From Geosiphon pyriformis (taxonomy: Eukaryota; Glomeromycota; Glomeromycetes; Archaeosporales; Geosiphonaceae), in the NCBI GenBank assembly GCA_016748015.1, contig JAAOMT010000664.1, forward strand, positions 1,426,756 through 1,490,755: 64,000 nucleotides of DNA, in the 5' to 3' direction. The position numbers and the translations under genes are program-made. Within the stretch, counting starts at the first letter, position 1, and the number at the start of each line of letters is the position of its first letter. The notes under the pieces were generated by a model, which saw only the letters and a program-made list of their open reading frames with translations, was not told where the DNA came from and did not search any database. Shown one piece after another: positions 1 to 10,425 of this stretch.

Positions 1-1004
1 TCTCATTTAAGACTCATTCGTTGAAAAACAATGGCAAGATAAAAGTAATTAAAATCCAAATATCAAAGCATTGAAAAATAAAAATATATAAAGAGATAAA
101 ATAATGCAACCCAAAACAAAACAAAATGGAATGGAATTTTTGTATTATCTACAGTAAAACTATAACTCCTATTTTCAAATATTCTATATCTAGACTTAAT
201 ATATGTATTCTATAGCTCTTTAAGTCTGCATATTCCTCCTATGTTTAGTAGGGTTCAGGCTGCTGAGTAGCGTCAGACCACGTTGAACAACAAGGAAATT
301 AATTTAGAAAGATGCATCAAAGAAAATTGATATATCAAAGGGTTAAAGCAACACACGCCTAAAAATATGAAAAATTCTTGTAAGGATCTCCAGTTTCTCA
401 AAGATCTTTTCTTAGGAGGCCCAAGGTCTAATAGAGAAAATACTCCGAGTGATTTAGTAGCTATATATCGAACAATTACTCGCATCTCTTTGAAAAACCC
501 ATATCTAGAGAAAATTTTCACATTCATCAATATTTATCCAAAAATATTAGTGAATGCGAAAAGTGAAATTATATTTTGAATATATACCAAGACTGTGGTT
601 TTCAACGTGTGAAACTAATTGCTGTTAATCGAAAACTGATCTTCTGATATTGATAATTTATGAATTTAAAAATTGGTTTGATTATTTTAATTGACACCAA
701 GGTAAACTATTGCAAATTATGTGAAAAGAGAATATCAACCTTTAAGAAAAAAGGATGAAAGTTATCTTAAAAAATACTAATGGTTTGGTCGGTGGTATAG
801 AAGTATATGAACCTAGAAAAAAAATTTTGACACTGATAATAAAGTTGTATCCAATTCTTGGGAATATAAATATTATCTAATTGAAATTGCTATTATTAAT
901 AATTCTATATTTATAGGAAAAGTAAGAAATAACTATTATAAACAAAAAATGGAATGCCACTTATAGTTTGTAAGGCATTTCTGGGAATTTCAAAAAAAAA
1001 AGAA
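1..1004. other. AT-rich left flank, no gene seen
   Basis: No exon, RNA gene or repeat could be supported here. Short open frames around 273-579 on both strands overlap each other and show no family resemblance, and the base composition is that of the surrounding spacer. The downstream homology of the BTB-TLDc duplicate begins near 1005. Confidence 0.5.
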
Positions 1005-1444
1005 AATAAATTGATATTAAAAAACATGGATTAATAGAAAACTATTTTATTTTTTTTGATAACTTTTACTCTTTTCGAGTCTCTTTATTAAATATTTATT
1101 AAAATCATTTGTTTATATCATTGTAAAGTAAAAAACTAAAGCACCATCTAATAATTTTAATTAGCGGAGAAACATAAGTATATATTTAAAAGTTTTATTT
1201 CTAATGCTATTCAGCTAAAGAGCAGTTTATAGCTTAACTTGTGATAAAACCTATATTTTAGAAATTAATAGTTGTTTAATAAAAAGTCTTTTTTAAAGTT
1301 CTTTGATGTTTTAAAATAGATAAATGTTATTCTTTTAACTTTATTGTTGAACTTAAAATGGTAGGCTGTAAAATATTTCGCTATTGAAAGTTTCTAAGAT
1401 AGACAGCACAACCTTCAAAAGTATAAAATTTAATTAAAGCAAAT

Positions 1445-2755
1445 TTATCTTTTTATAATTTGAAAAACTTCATACTCCTCGACAGAAAAATTCATCTGTC
1501 GATTTTCTGACCCAGGCATTATAGCATGCTTATAATTAATTGTCTTTTGACAATAGCACCATGAACTATTTTTAAAGTCGCCACTCAAACTCATATTGAG
1601 ATTTCCAAAATAGGGTCCCAAATCTTTTCCACCATAAGGTCCATATCCTGTAACAAATTTGCTAAGTATAGCATTTTCAGCATTGTCATCTCCAAGAGAA
1701 AAAATAAAACTTCCTTCTCCATCTAGCCGCTGATTCTGAGAGTGCCAAGATTGTGGGTTAAAGCCGCCAATTATCTGACCAGTTCCTTTCACTTTGATTA
1801 CGCTAATTGTTGCTCCTTTATCATCGCATAATCGATGGAAATCGGCTGGAGTAAATCCGTCTCGACTGCCTCGAAGTAACAATTTAAAATCATTTCCAAG
1901 TTTGCTTTCAAAAGGAGTATTTTTGTTTTTGCCTTGAATCCAATGATCAAGCTGTTTTATATTATGTGATCGAAGAAGATTTGAATCAATATTTAATCGG
2001 GAAAAACGTAATGGCTGAGCGTCTACAGATTTTTGATGACTACCCGGTACGAGATAATGATGTAAAAGATCTTCATATAAAGTTCCAGGTAAAATTCTCG
2101 CAAATGGTTTTACTTTGTGATAGAAGTCAACTGAAGATATGTTAAAGAAGCGGATTAAAGGTAGAAGCCTTTCGATGGATTCCTTAAAGGCGTTAAAGTT
2201 TTCATCTGTCCAGTAANNNNNNNNNNNNNNNNNNNNNNNNNNNNNNNNNNNNNNNNNNNNNNNNNNNNNNNNNNNNNNNNNNNNNNNNNNNNNNNNNNNN
2301 NNNNNNNNNNNNNNNNNNNNNNNNNNNNNNNNNNNATGTTTTCTAGAATAAGCTCGTCAGCGCTAGCAAGCAATTCTAAAATAGTAGGTACTCCATGTTT
2401 ATCAAGAGAAATCTCGCCATTATAAATATATCTGTTCAGGAAATAAAACAGTGAATTTTATGTTGGCCAAAATATTTGAAGCAAATGAAAACCCTTACCT
2501 GAGAATTATTTCAAAAATCTTTGGTGAAATATTAGGTTTAGGGAAGATAATGATATTATTTTCCCTTTTAATCCAATTGCTAGAGAGTGCGACAGCAAAA
2601 TATGGTGATCTTGCTGCTAAAATTTGGGAATGAGCATGAAAAGTTCTAATATTGGTCGCTTCGCCAACTATGATTCTAATATCAGAGAACTTCTGACTGT
2701 CAAATAAATTCCCAAAATCATTGGATAAAGCGTGAAAGTATTGTTGGGGTGACAT
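1445..2755 (-). CDS. BTB-BACK-TLDc domain protein, copy A (interrupted by an assembly gap)
   Basis: Two-exon gene: exon 1 is 2755-2499 and exon 2 is 2431-1445, with a 67-bp intron (GTAAGG...CAG). Exon 1 starts at ATG 2755 and encodes an N-terminal BTB/POZ domain (SDIRIIVGEA, then SPYFAVALSS). Exon 2 encodes the end of BTB, a BACK-like helical region and a C-terminal TLDc domain (LLLRGSRDGFTPADFH, FSLGDDNAENAI). BTB domains dimerise and often recruit CUL3 ubiquitin ligase; TLDc domains are linked to oxidative-stress responses and V-ATPase binding. The partners of this protein are unknown. A run of 119 Ns (2217-2335) removes the middle and breaks the apparent frame, but the sequence on both sides stays open and matches copy B, where 309 bp lie between the same points. 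With the gap restored it would be about 477 residues like copy B, so I regard it as a real gene with a mis-sized gap rather than a pseudogene. Confidence 0.85.
2217..2335. other. Assembly gap (119 N)
   Basis: Unresolved bases inside exon 2 of BTB-TLDc copy A. The paralogue at 10426-11926 has 309 bp (10846-11154) between the same flanking bases. The gap is therefore probably 190 bp too short and is the only cause of the apparent frameshift. Confidence 0.95.
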
Positions 2756-2822
2756 CGGTAAAATATGAGAAGTCTTTTTCTCTACGTATTAGTTATTTAT
2801 ACTATTGACACAAAGTCGTATA

Positions 2823-2877
2823 CTTATCCGGAGGTCAAGTCACATGTTAATCTGCACATTATCGATTGATCAATTAA
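2823..2877 (-). promoter_or_regulatory. Conserved upstream block of BTB-TLDc copy A
   Basis: A stretch of about 55 bp lies 68-122 bp upstream of the start codon. It is nearly identical to 10317-10371 upstream of copy B. It includes TTGATCAATCGATAATGTGC and GTGACTT.ACCTCCGGATAA (read on the gene strand). The sequence between this block and the ATG is not conserved in length or content, which makes the block a candidate core regulatory element. Confidence 0.4.
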
Positions 2878-3153
2878 TGGATCATTCTCAAGATACTCGG
2901 CAACTTAATGCAGGGCCTCTAGGCAGCCCAATTTTATCAATTATATATTTCAATATACCACATAATAATAGCATGCTAAAAATATATATTTCATTTATTA
3001 TTTATATTAGTTACATTTTTAAAATTAATTATTGATGAATATTTTTCTTTGAAATTTTTTTACTTTATGGTGCAAGACATTTGAAGTCATCAAGTCTTGA
3101 TGATCAGTTCGAAATTTGGATAACAATTTTATTAATTAAAATAACTAATATAT

Positions 3154-3837
3154 TTATTCAATATAAACTTGATTTAATTCTTCTAAAATACTATCCGAGA
3201 TTCTTCGGTGAGACTTATATTTTTTACCTGCATATTCTGCAAGTTTACTACAAATTCCTTTTCTACAGAGATTCATATAACACCAAATTTTTCTGGCAAA
3301 CCTTCGAATTTTAATTAAAGGCACAGATTCGAGACTTTGAGATACAATTTGTTGCAATCCTGTCCATGAATAATCACAATTTTCTCTAGCATAACGTTTG
3401 GCTGCCTCCCAATATCCTTCAATAAAATTCAGTTCACAATGAAATTTAGGATAAAAAATGCATTTGAGTCCTGCTTTTTTAATGACTTCTGCAATTGTCC
3501 TTTTTTGTGCTAAAAAATCTGGTTTCAAAAAATTACTCAGCATGCACAACAAAAAGTGTTTTTGTTTTAGTTTGCATTCTTTGCATTCAGCTAAAAGTTC
3601 TTTTAATGGCCATTTCCTCTTTCTAATAAAACATGATGCATTCCTTTTAGGTTGTTCTCTTAATTTTTCATTAGAATAATTTGATAGAAATACCATTGAT
3701 GGATATTGATTATTTGGTCTAAAATATGTATCATGCATTTTTGGTTGTTTTTCACCAGGTTTAAACCTTATTTGCTGTGCTATAGAGCATCTTTTTGGTA
3801 TGCTACATAATTTGAACTGTTGTAAAAACAAAAACAC
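3154..3837 (-). pseudogene. 5'-truncated DDE transposase (Tc1/mariner-IS630-like superfamily)
   Basis: Open frame whose C-terminal half looks like the last catalytic part of a DDE transposase: FYPKFHCELNFIEGYWEAAK is the equivalent of the PD.NPIE.W motif of Tc1/IS630 enzymes, with the catalytic Glu. It is followed by basic helices (IRRFARKIWCYM, KYKSHRRI). The upstream catalytic Asp motifs and the DNA-binding domain are missing. The sequence 5' of 3837 is AT-rich and full of stops, and no ATG precedes the conserved part in a sensible context. I therefore read it as a fragment. The family (a domesticated-looking transposase repeated in fungal genomes) is recognised by motif only. Confidence 0.7.
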
Positions 3838-4696
3838 CTATACAATCTGGATAAAACACTTAAAGAATTGGAATTGTTTTTTTTTTAATTCAATATTTAG
3901 TAGTCTAATATACTTATTACTATTTTCTGGCTTTAAATAACGATGTGCTTCTTTTAAAATTGTTGAATATCAGCAAGTTTAAGTTGTAGTTTTTCATCTA
4001 CTTCAGTAAAAAAATTACTGACTATAATTAATCTTTTCATTTTCTTTTTTTGCATAATGAAAATTCTTTATTTTTGGCCCAATTTTATTTGCTATTATTA
4101 GAATAAAATATACATTGATTATATATTATTAATATAAGTTCTTTTTGTTTATTTCTAATAAAATTCTCTTCTTTATATTTTAATTTTTCATATTTTGATA
4201 TAAATTTTTATATTTTTAATTTAATTTAAATATTCTTGACAATATTTGATAACATTTAGTCTTTTATGACCATTATAAAAAATTCTTTTATGGTGTTGTC
4301 AAATTTAATAACTTAATATATTGAGTCAGCATAAAGTAGTTCAAATTGTAAATGAATTTTTTTTGCAATTATTATATTATTAATAAATTTTGTTCAATGT
4401 ATTTTTTGAATTTTGTTAAAATGACAGTAAAATTTTGTGCTCTTCACTATTTTTTGCAATATGCAACCACATTTTTATTATTAATTAATTTAATTGTTTT
4501 TTTGTTTTTTGATATAATATTAACAATGTATTATTAGCTATTTAATAATTTGTCAAGATATTTAATTTGTCATATACATCAAACTTTACCATTAATAAAT
4601 TCTACTATTATAACTTTAAAATTAACATTTATTTGTTATAACCATATTTATTTAATTGTTAAAGATATTTACTTTTTATTATATTTATTTAGTAAT
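3838..4696. other. AT-rich spacer, possible decayed 5' part of the transposase
   Basis: Over 80% A/T by eye. No supported exon. Short open frames at 4352-4744 are low-complexity hydrophobic products of T-rich DNA. Confidence 0.4.
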
Positions 4697-6415
4697 TTTA
4701 CAATCGGATATAACATGCTAATAGATAGCAAAAAAGAACAATAGTGTATGGCAATAAAATAATCAAAAAGTCATTCAACTTTAATAAGCAAATTGAATTA
4801 GTAAGAATTTAATGTACAAAATTAGTTCCATAAATATTTTAGTCACTATTTTTTTTAAAAGGTACAAAAAAATTTGAAGATAGAAAAATAGTCTATACTG
4901 TTAACAAAAGATAAAACTCTGATATAATTCTATGTTTCATGTTAGCACTCTTAGAATTTAATATTAAGTATTAATTGTACTTTTCAGTAAATATTTTAAT
5001 TAATATACTTCACAAAAACTAACATTTATACAAATCAAAAAATGAAAAAAAAATAATGAAAAAAATAAAGAAGTTGATATTATTGTATTGATCTTTGCTT
5101 TGAATGAATTTTAAAACCAGATCAATTAATAAGTTATTGAGTATTGTTCAGTCTGCTATAATATTTAAGCATAAATTGTATCCGTTAAAATTCTTAAATT
5201 TTAATTTTCATCTAAAATTTATTGAATAAAAAACTCAATTGCAAATAGTATTGTCAAATATAAATTCTTTTGTTTTTATTATGTAAATTATTCTATATGT
5301 GGACCAATATACTTTCCTTAGTTTGAATATATTGTTAGCAAATTTGAAAAACAATTTATTTAAATAGTATAAGAGAAAGATAAAATAAGATTTTACAAGA
5401 TAGATTATTTGTTAAACTGTTTATAAAAATATATATATAGTTTTTGTAAATTAAATAAATTTTTGTGTATTATATTTATACAATTACATTTTTTAAATAA
5501 TTTTATTTGAGAGAATTATTATCTTAAAAATTTTGCATATTTTATATTTGTTTTTATAAAAAATATTACGAAATATATATATACATAAATTAATATTTAA
5601 TAATAATAACAAAAAATTAATATAAAATTTTTATTGAGAATAATTTGTTCTTTTATAATATATGAGTAAATAAAATGTCTTTTTTTGCTGAATTTAATGT
5701 GAACTAAAATTATTTACAATTAATAAAAAAACTGAAACAAATATTAATAATAAAAAAATTAAAAAGATTAAAAATAAACAAAAAATAATTTGACAAAATT
5801 TTTGCAGTAATTAAAAAAGAATTTTTATGTAAAATATGTGTTAGGCTTAGGATTAATTTATGTTTTGTTGTATTTTTATATTATTTACTTTTATGTATTT
5901 AAGTAGAAAATTGGAAAATAAATATGACGCAAAAATTTCCAATTACTAACATAGTATTATGATTTATTTATTTATTTAGCTATAGTTAGTCACATGTATT
6001 AGCCACTGATGTCATTATTTAGCTACCTTATTTTTCTTTTTTACTATTTTTTTTCCTTTTCTTTTTTTGATTTGTATAATTATTAAAATTTTGAAGTATA
6101 TTGAATAAATATTTATTAAAAAGTACAATTAATATCTGATCTTGAATTCTAAGAGCATTAATGTGAAACATAGAATTATATTAGTGTGTCATCTTTTATT
6201 GACAGTATAAATTTATTCTTCTACCTTCGGATTTTCTTGTTATCTTTTGGAAAGAATAGTGATTATCATATTTATGAAACTAATCTTACATATTGAATTC
6301 TTATTAATTCAATTCACTCATTAAATTTGAATTATCTTTTTATTATTTTTATTATCATATAATACTGTTTTTTTTGTTATTTATTAGTGTATTAAATCAG
6401 ATTATAACAATATGC
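4697..6415. mobile_element. Non-coding element with about 350-bp inverted ends, heavily AT-decayed
   Basis: The left end (about 4697-5060) matches the reverse complement of the right end (about 6060-6415) over roughly 350 bp. Shared stretches include ATATAATTCTATGTTTCA, ATTAATTGTACTTTT and CTTAGAATT in the same order. The interior has no transposase. A second, less decayed copy of the left end lies at 46750-47060, and a matching right-end piece at about 47820-47870. The element looks like a foldback or MITE-type derivative of an unidentified DNA transposon. No target-site duplication could be fixed because the termini are eroded. Confidence 0.65.
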
Positions 6416-6681
6416 TAATTAACAAAATAAAAACAAACAAATTAACTTAGCATAATACTTATAAAATATTATAAATATTATAAAAAAATAGAAGTTTCAA
6501 GTGCTTAATTGTATTTTTACTAAATATGTATTATATATAAAGCATTAATATTAATTATTGTATTTGAATCCAAGTTTATATTTGAATTTTACTTTTAAAA
6601 AATAGAACGAAATAATTAAACCAATTTATTTATATTGTTAAAACTGTTATTTTAAAATATAAAGTTTATTAAATTGTACTG

Positions 6682-7445
6682 TTAGGGGACGAACATATAT
6701 CACGTCATTATTGATTACTATAGGACCATCCCTCCCCCCCAGACATTCCATAATAATGTTATCTCATATTATTATAATATGCTATGCATGATGCACAATT
6801 ATAAATACATGCACTATAAATATATAGCATAATATGATCAAACTTGTATAATAAATATGATCAAACTTATGATCGAAATTATTATAAAAATATACTAGCC
6901 TAAACATCTCAACTTATCGCATTGTCCTATTTATATAAAAATGACCGCGAATTTGTGTCTAATCTAACATGTCTTTTATCTCCTGATTTAGCGCGTCTTT
7001 TATTTCCTGATCTAGTGCATCTTTTATTCACGTCTTTTATTTCCTGATCTATCGCGTCTTTGATATTGTATTTTTGATTTCATTTATTGCTAAACTCTCC
7101 TAATATGCAAGCTTTCCTAACTACACCACAATACAACAAGTTTTATATTTATAAAACTCCCACAAATCAACACCAGAGATTTTGCAATGCATTTGGATAT
7201 AGTCGTATGGTAAACACAGGAAATCCAGCATACTAAAAGTTCAATTTATATACCATAAATTAGACTGCATTTCTATATTCTATTTGGTTAATAAATCATG
7301 TGCCATTTAAAGTCGTAAGATTTTGACATTTCTATATTCTAATTGGCTAATAAAATTCCAAAATCACATGCCATATAAAATCATGTGAGACATGAGATTT
7401 TGAATTCCCCCTTTCATAATGACGTGATATATGTTCGTCCCCTTA
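6682..7445. mobile_element. MITE with perfect 26-bp TIRs and TTA target duplication
   Basis: The element proper is 6685-7442 (758 bp). The terminal inverted repeats at 6685-6710 and 7417-7442 are perfect over 26 bp and begin GGGGACGAACAT. They are flanked by a direct TTA on each side (6682-6684 and 7443-7445). The 3-bp TTA duplication and G-rich tip point to the PIF/Harbinger superfamily. There is no open frame, so it is non-autonomous. The interior is less AT-rich than its surroundings and carries two internal repeat sets: about four units of CGTCTTTTATTTCCTGATCT at 6969-7066, and a duplicated block at 7267-7313 and 7325-7383. Confidence 0.85.
6969..7066. repeat. Degenerate ~24-bp tandem repeat inside the MITE
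   Basis: About four imperfect units containing GTCTTTTAT.TCCTGAT. They differ mostly by C/T and A/G changes. There are no unique spacers, so this is not a CRISPR. Such internal repeats are common subterminal transposase-binding arrays, but here that is only a guess. Confidence 0.6.
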
Positions 7446-10316
7446 GCAAAACAAAACAAAGATCTGATTTTTTTATCATAACAAAATTTTTATTATAAAT
7501 GCTAAAGTTAAACTATTTAATTGTATACTATTACAAAGAAGAAAAATTTTTGTAAAAGCACAATTACAAGATAAAAAAGTAATTAAATTAATTATTAAAT
7601 TTAAAAGATGGTCTTTTTAAAATATTAATATTTATAAACATGAATATTATACAATCAATTATTATAGATTTACAAATTGATAAAATTTACCAATTATGGT
7701 TTTTTCGTACAACAAAGCTGCTAATTAACAATGCTTTAATGCTGTTAATATATTTAAAATAAATAAATTATTAAATTGTATTTACAGAAACAAGTAAATA
7801 TGTTGCCAGAAAAACATAAACTTATAGTAAAGTATTTACTCTTTTACCACAAATTCTATTTATAAATAATATGTCTAATTCACCTCAACTTAAAAGATTA
7901 ATTAATATCATGTAATAATTATAACTAGTTATTCTTAAATTATTCTTATATTCTTATAATTTTTTTAAGTGTCGAATATTATGAATTCTTTTTAACACAA
8001 TAAAACCAGCTTTGAACAAATTTTTAAATTATTTTTAATATTCTAAAATTAGAAAAATTTAGATTGTTAAATGTTAGCAAAAAAGCAACCCAAGTAAATA
8101 TTTATCTTTAAAAAATCCATCTTAAATTCATTCTTAATTTTTGGATTGTGTATTAAAAAAATTAAAAATATAATTGTTGAAGAAACCTTGAATTAAGAAT
8201 ATGATAACTGAAAAAAACAATTAATAATTTTTTTCTGTTTATAGATATTTAAAATACTAGTATGTTAAAAATATAATAACTTGAAGCTAAAAAAAAAAAT
8301 TATTAAAGATTTGATTTTAAATGTGATGAAAAACAAAATTAATTTTATATATATTACATTAACTTTATTTTCTTTTTTTATAAGTTATGTAAATTAAATA
8401 ATTTTTGTTAAAATAAAATAAAACAAATACAGCAGAATATGTAAATAAGTAAATAAAACTATCTAGATAAATATTTCTGTAAATGGTGTTGATTTACTTG
8501 AAAAATTGGAAACAGCTTCAGCTCCTCCTTTCATATTCAAAACCCCTCTTTCCAAATCTATTACTAACTAATTGGGTCAAGCTCAAATTTCATTTTATCA
8601 AGATGAATTTAGTGAAACTACCTATTTAAATAAAATTTCTAACTCTTATTAAAATAGGCATTCATTCTGGGGGTTGAGGAACTGCTTTATAATGAATATT
8701 TACTTGATGTAGCAATTTCATGGGTTTATCATCTTGAAAAAAAGCATTATTCCAATAATTTAACGATAAGTTTCATAATGGTCTTTCAAATTCGTCAACT
8801 AATCATTAGAAAACGAGTAAGACTGCATTTAATAGCGTTTGAACAGTGTCGTTTATCTTAATATAGAAAAGTACCAAAATATGTATTTTAAAATTTTTAT
8901 TTGCTAAAATTTCTATTAACCTTATAATGAAATTTAAAATTATATAATGCATCTATTAAATAAATATTTAACGCTAAATAATATCATACTCAAAAACTTT
9001 TGGCTTTGATTGATTTTAATTATCATTTAAATGTCCATAAAATTAAATATTTGATATTTTTTTTGCTATGTAAAGACTTGAACAATTACAATAAAGAATA
9101 CATTATAAAATTATCGAAATTGTTGGTAGAATTTCCTTGAATGTTATACATTTATTCTACGAATTTATTCTGGAGAGGTTTGCTGACAAACTTTCCTTAA
9201 TTCAATAAGAGAAAAAAAATTGATTTTTAGCTCGATATTTGAAGATGATCAGAGATTATCAGCAACGGAATTATCCTCTGAACAAAAGAATATTATAAAT
9301 CAATTTGTTATAGATGAGGTCTTTTGAAACTTGCAATTTGTTATGACATATCAATACTTTAATACAACTGATTTTCTCAGATAAATCCTTATTAATTTAG
9401 CAAAAAACATTTAATGCAAGTAATTTTATAATTTTCCAGAGTACCTGAACACCTTTCTATGAAATAGATAAAGGAAAAATCTAATTGTAAAGTTACATTA
9501 CTACTATTATATACAATTTTTGATTGATAGTATTTTACAATTTTGTAGAAATTAAGCTTAAAATGTCTTATTCCAAAAAACAATATCGACTAGAAATTGC
9601 AAATAGAATCAATAACCAAGAAACTGATTACAATAATTTATAATAATAATAATAATAATAATAAATGTATTCTAATGAAGAATAAAAATCTTAGTCGTCC
9701 TAAAAATTTTGTTTATAATTTTTTGATAGTTTGTAAGCGTTTTAGGAAAAAACAAATTAAAATAATTTAGGAAGAATTATGGAGTTTTGGATTTCGTTTT
9801 CTATAAGATTTAAAAGAATCATAGTTAGAATGAAAAAGTACGATAATAGAATCAATCAATTTTGTTCGAAAAAATTGCTTATTGTGAATAAAATATTTCA
9901 ATATCTTGAAATGGAACTTTAAAAAAAACTTTGATCACTAGTTTTTATTATTGATAAAAAATTACTGCCAAAATATTTTTTCTCTTTAAATTAAGAAATT
10001 CTTTATTAAACAATCTGAATTATTTGGAAAGATGAATGTAAATATGGAAAAATGACCAAAATCGACCAATTCTGAATAACTTATTTTAAAAAAAAATATT
10101 CTCATTAATTTATTAAATGGTTTGATAGTTTGAGAGTAAATATAATAAAGAAAAAGTTTCAGTCAAGAGTAATCTGGATTCAAAATTAACAGTTTAGATA
10201 TTTCATGCTTTTCAAATAGAGGCTGTGATCTTTGGAGGCGGTTTTATTAAGAATGACCTCTCAGAGATAATGTTTAAAGAACCAACATAATGGGGAATTT
10301 TTAAAGACTCGGAATT
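7446..10316. other. AT-rich spacer between the MITE and BTB-TLDc copy B
   Basis: No supported gene. A short (TAA)n run lies at 9640-9664. GC-richer patches at 8480-8760 and 9225-9330 give short peptide-like frames without recognisable domains, perhaps remnants of genes or transposons. Confidence 0.4.
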
Positions 10317-10371
10317 AATTGATCAATCGATAATGTGCGGGTTAACATGTGACTTCACCTCCGGATAAATA
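10317..10371 (+). promoter_or_regulatory. Conserved upstream block of BTB-TLDc copy B
   Basis: Counterpart of 2823-2877, ending about 55 bp before the ATG. It contains a GTTAACATGTGACTTC core and a CCTCCGGATAA tail, followed by TATA-like ATATATATAC. It is conserved between the copies while the DNA downstream of it is not. Confidence 0.4.
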
Positions 10372-10425
10372 TATATACTGATCGTAGGGAAAAAAGACCT
10401 CACCCAAACTTCTCATATTTTACCG

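Larger units (their letters stand above)
1005..2877 (-). repeat. Segmental duplication copy A (BTB-TLDc gene plus flanks)
   Basis: The reverse complement of this block matches 10317-12275. The match starts about 120 bp upstream of the start codon, covers both exons and the intron, and runs about 430 bp past the stop. Exon 1, the 67-bp intron and most of exon 2 are almost identical. The last third of the TLDc domain and both flanks are clearly diverged, with indels in the 3' flank. The two copies are head to head, about 7.4 kb apart. Confidence 0.85.

Noticed and set aside
2155-2373. Minus-strand open frame spanning the N gap
   Set aside because: It joins two different frames through Ns; the part after the gap is not the true frame of the BTB-TLDc gene.
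4352-4744. Two plus-strand open frames of about 60 codons
   Set aside because: Products are Phe/Ile/Leu/Tyr-rich as expected from T-rich DNA; no start context or family motif.
6969-7066. Possible CRISPR-like array
   Set aside because: Units are contiguous and degenerate with no unique spacers, inside a MITE of a eukaryotic genome.
9225-9330. Coding-like patch on the plus strand
   Set aside because: The frame is too short, with no splice partners and no recognised family.
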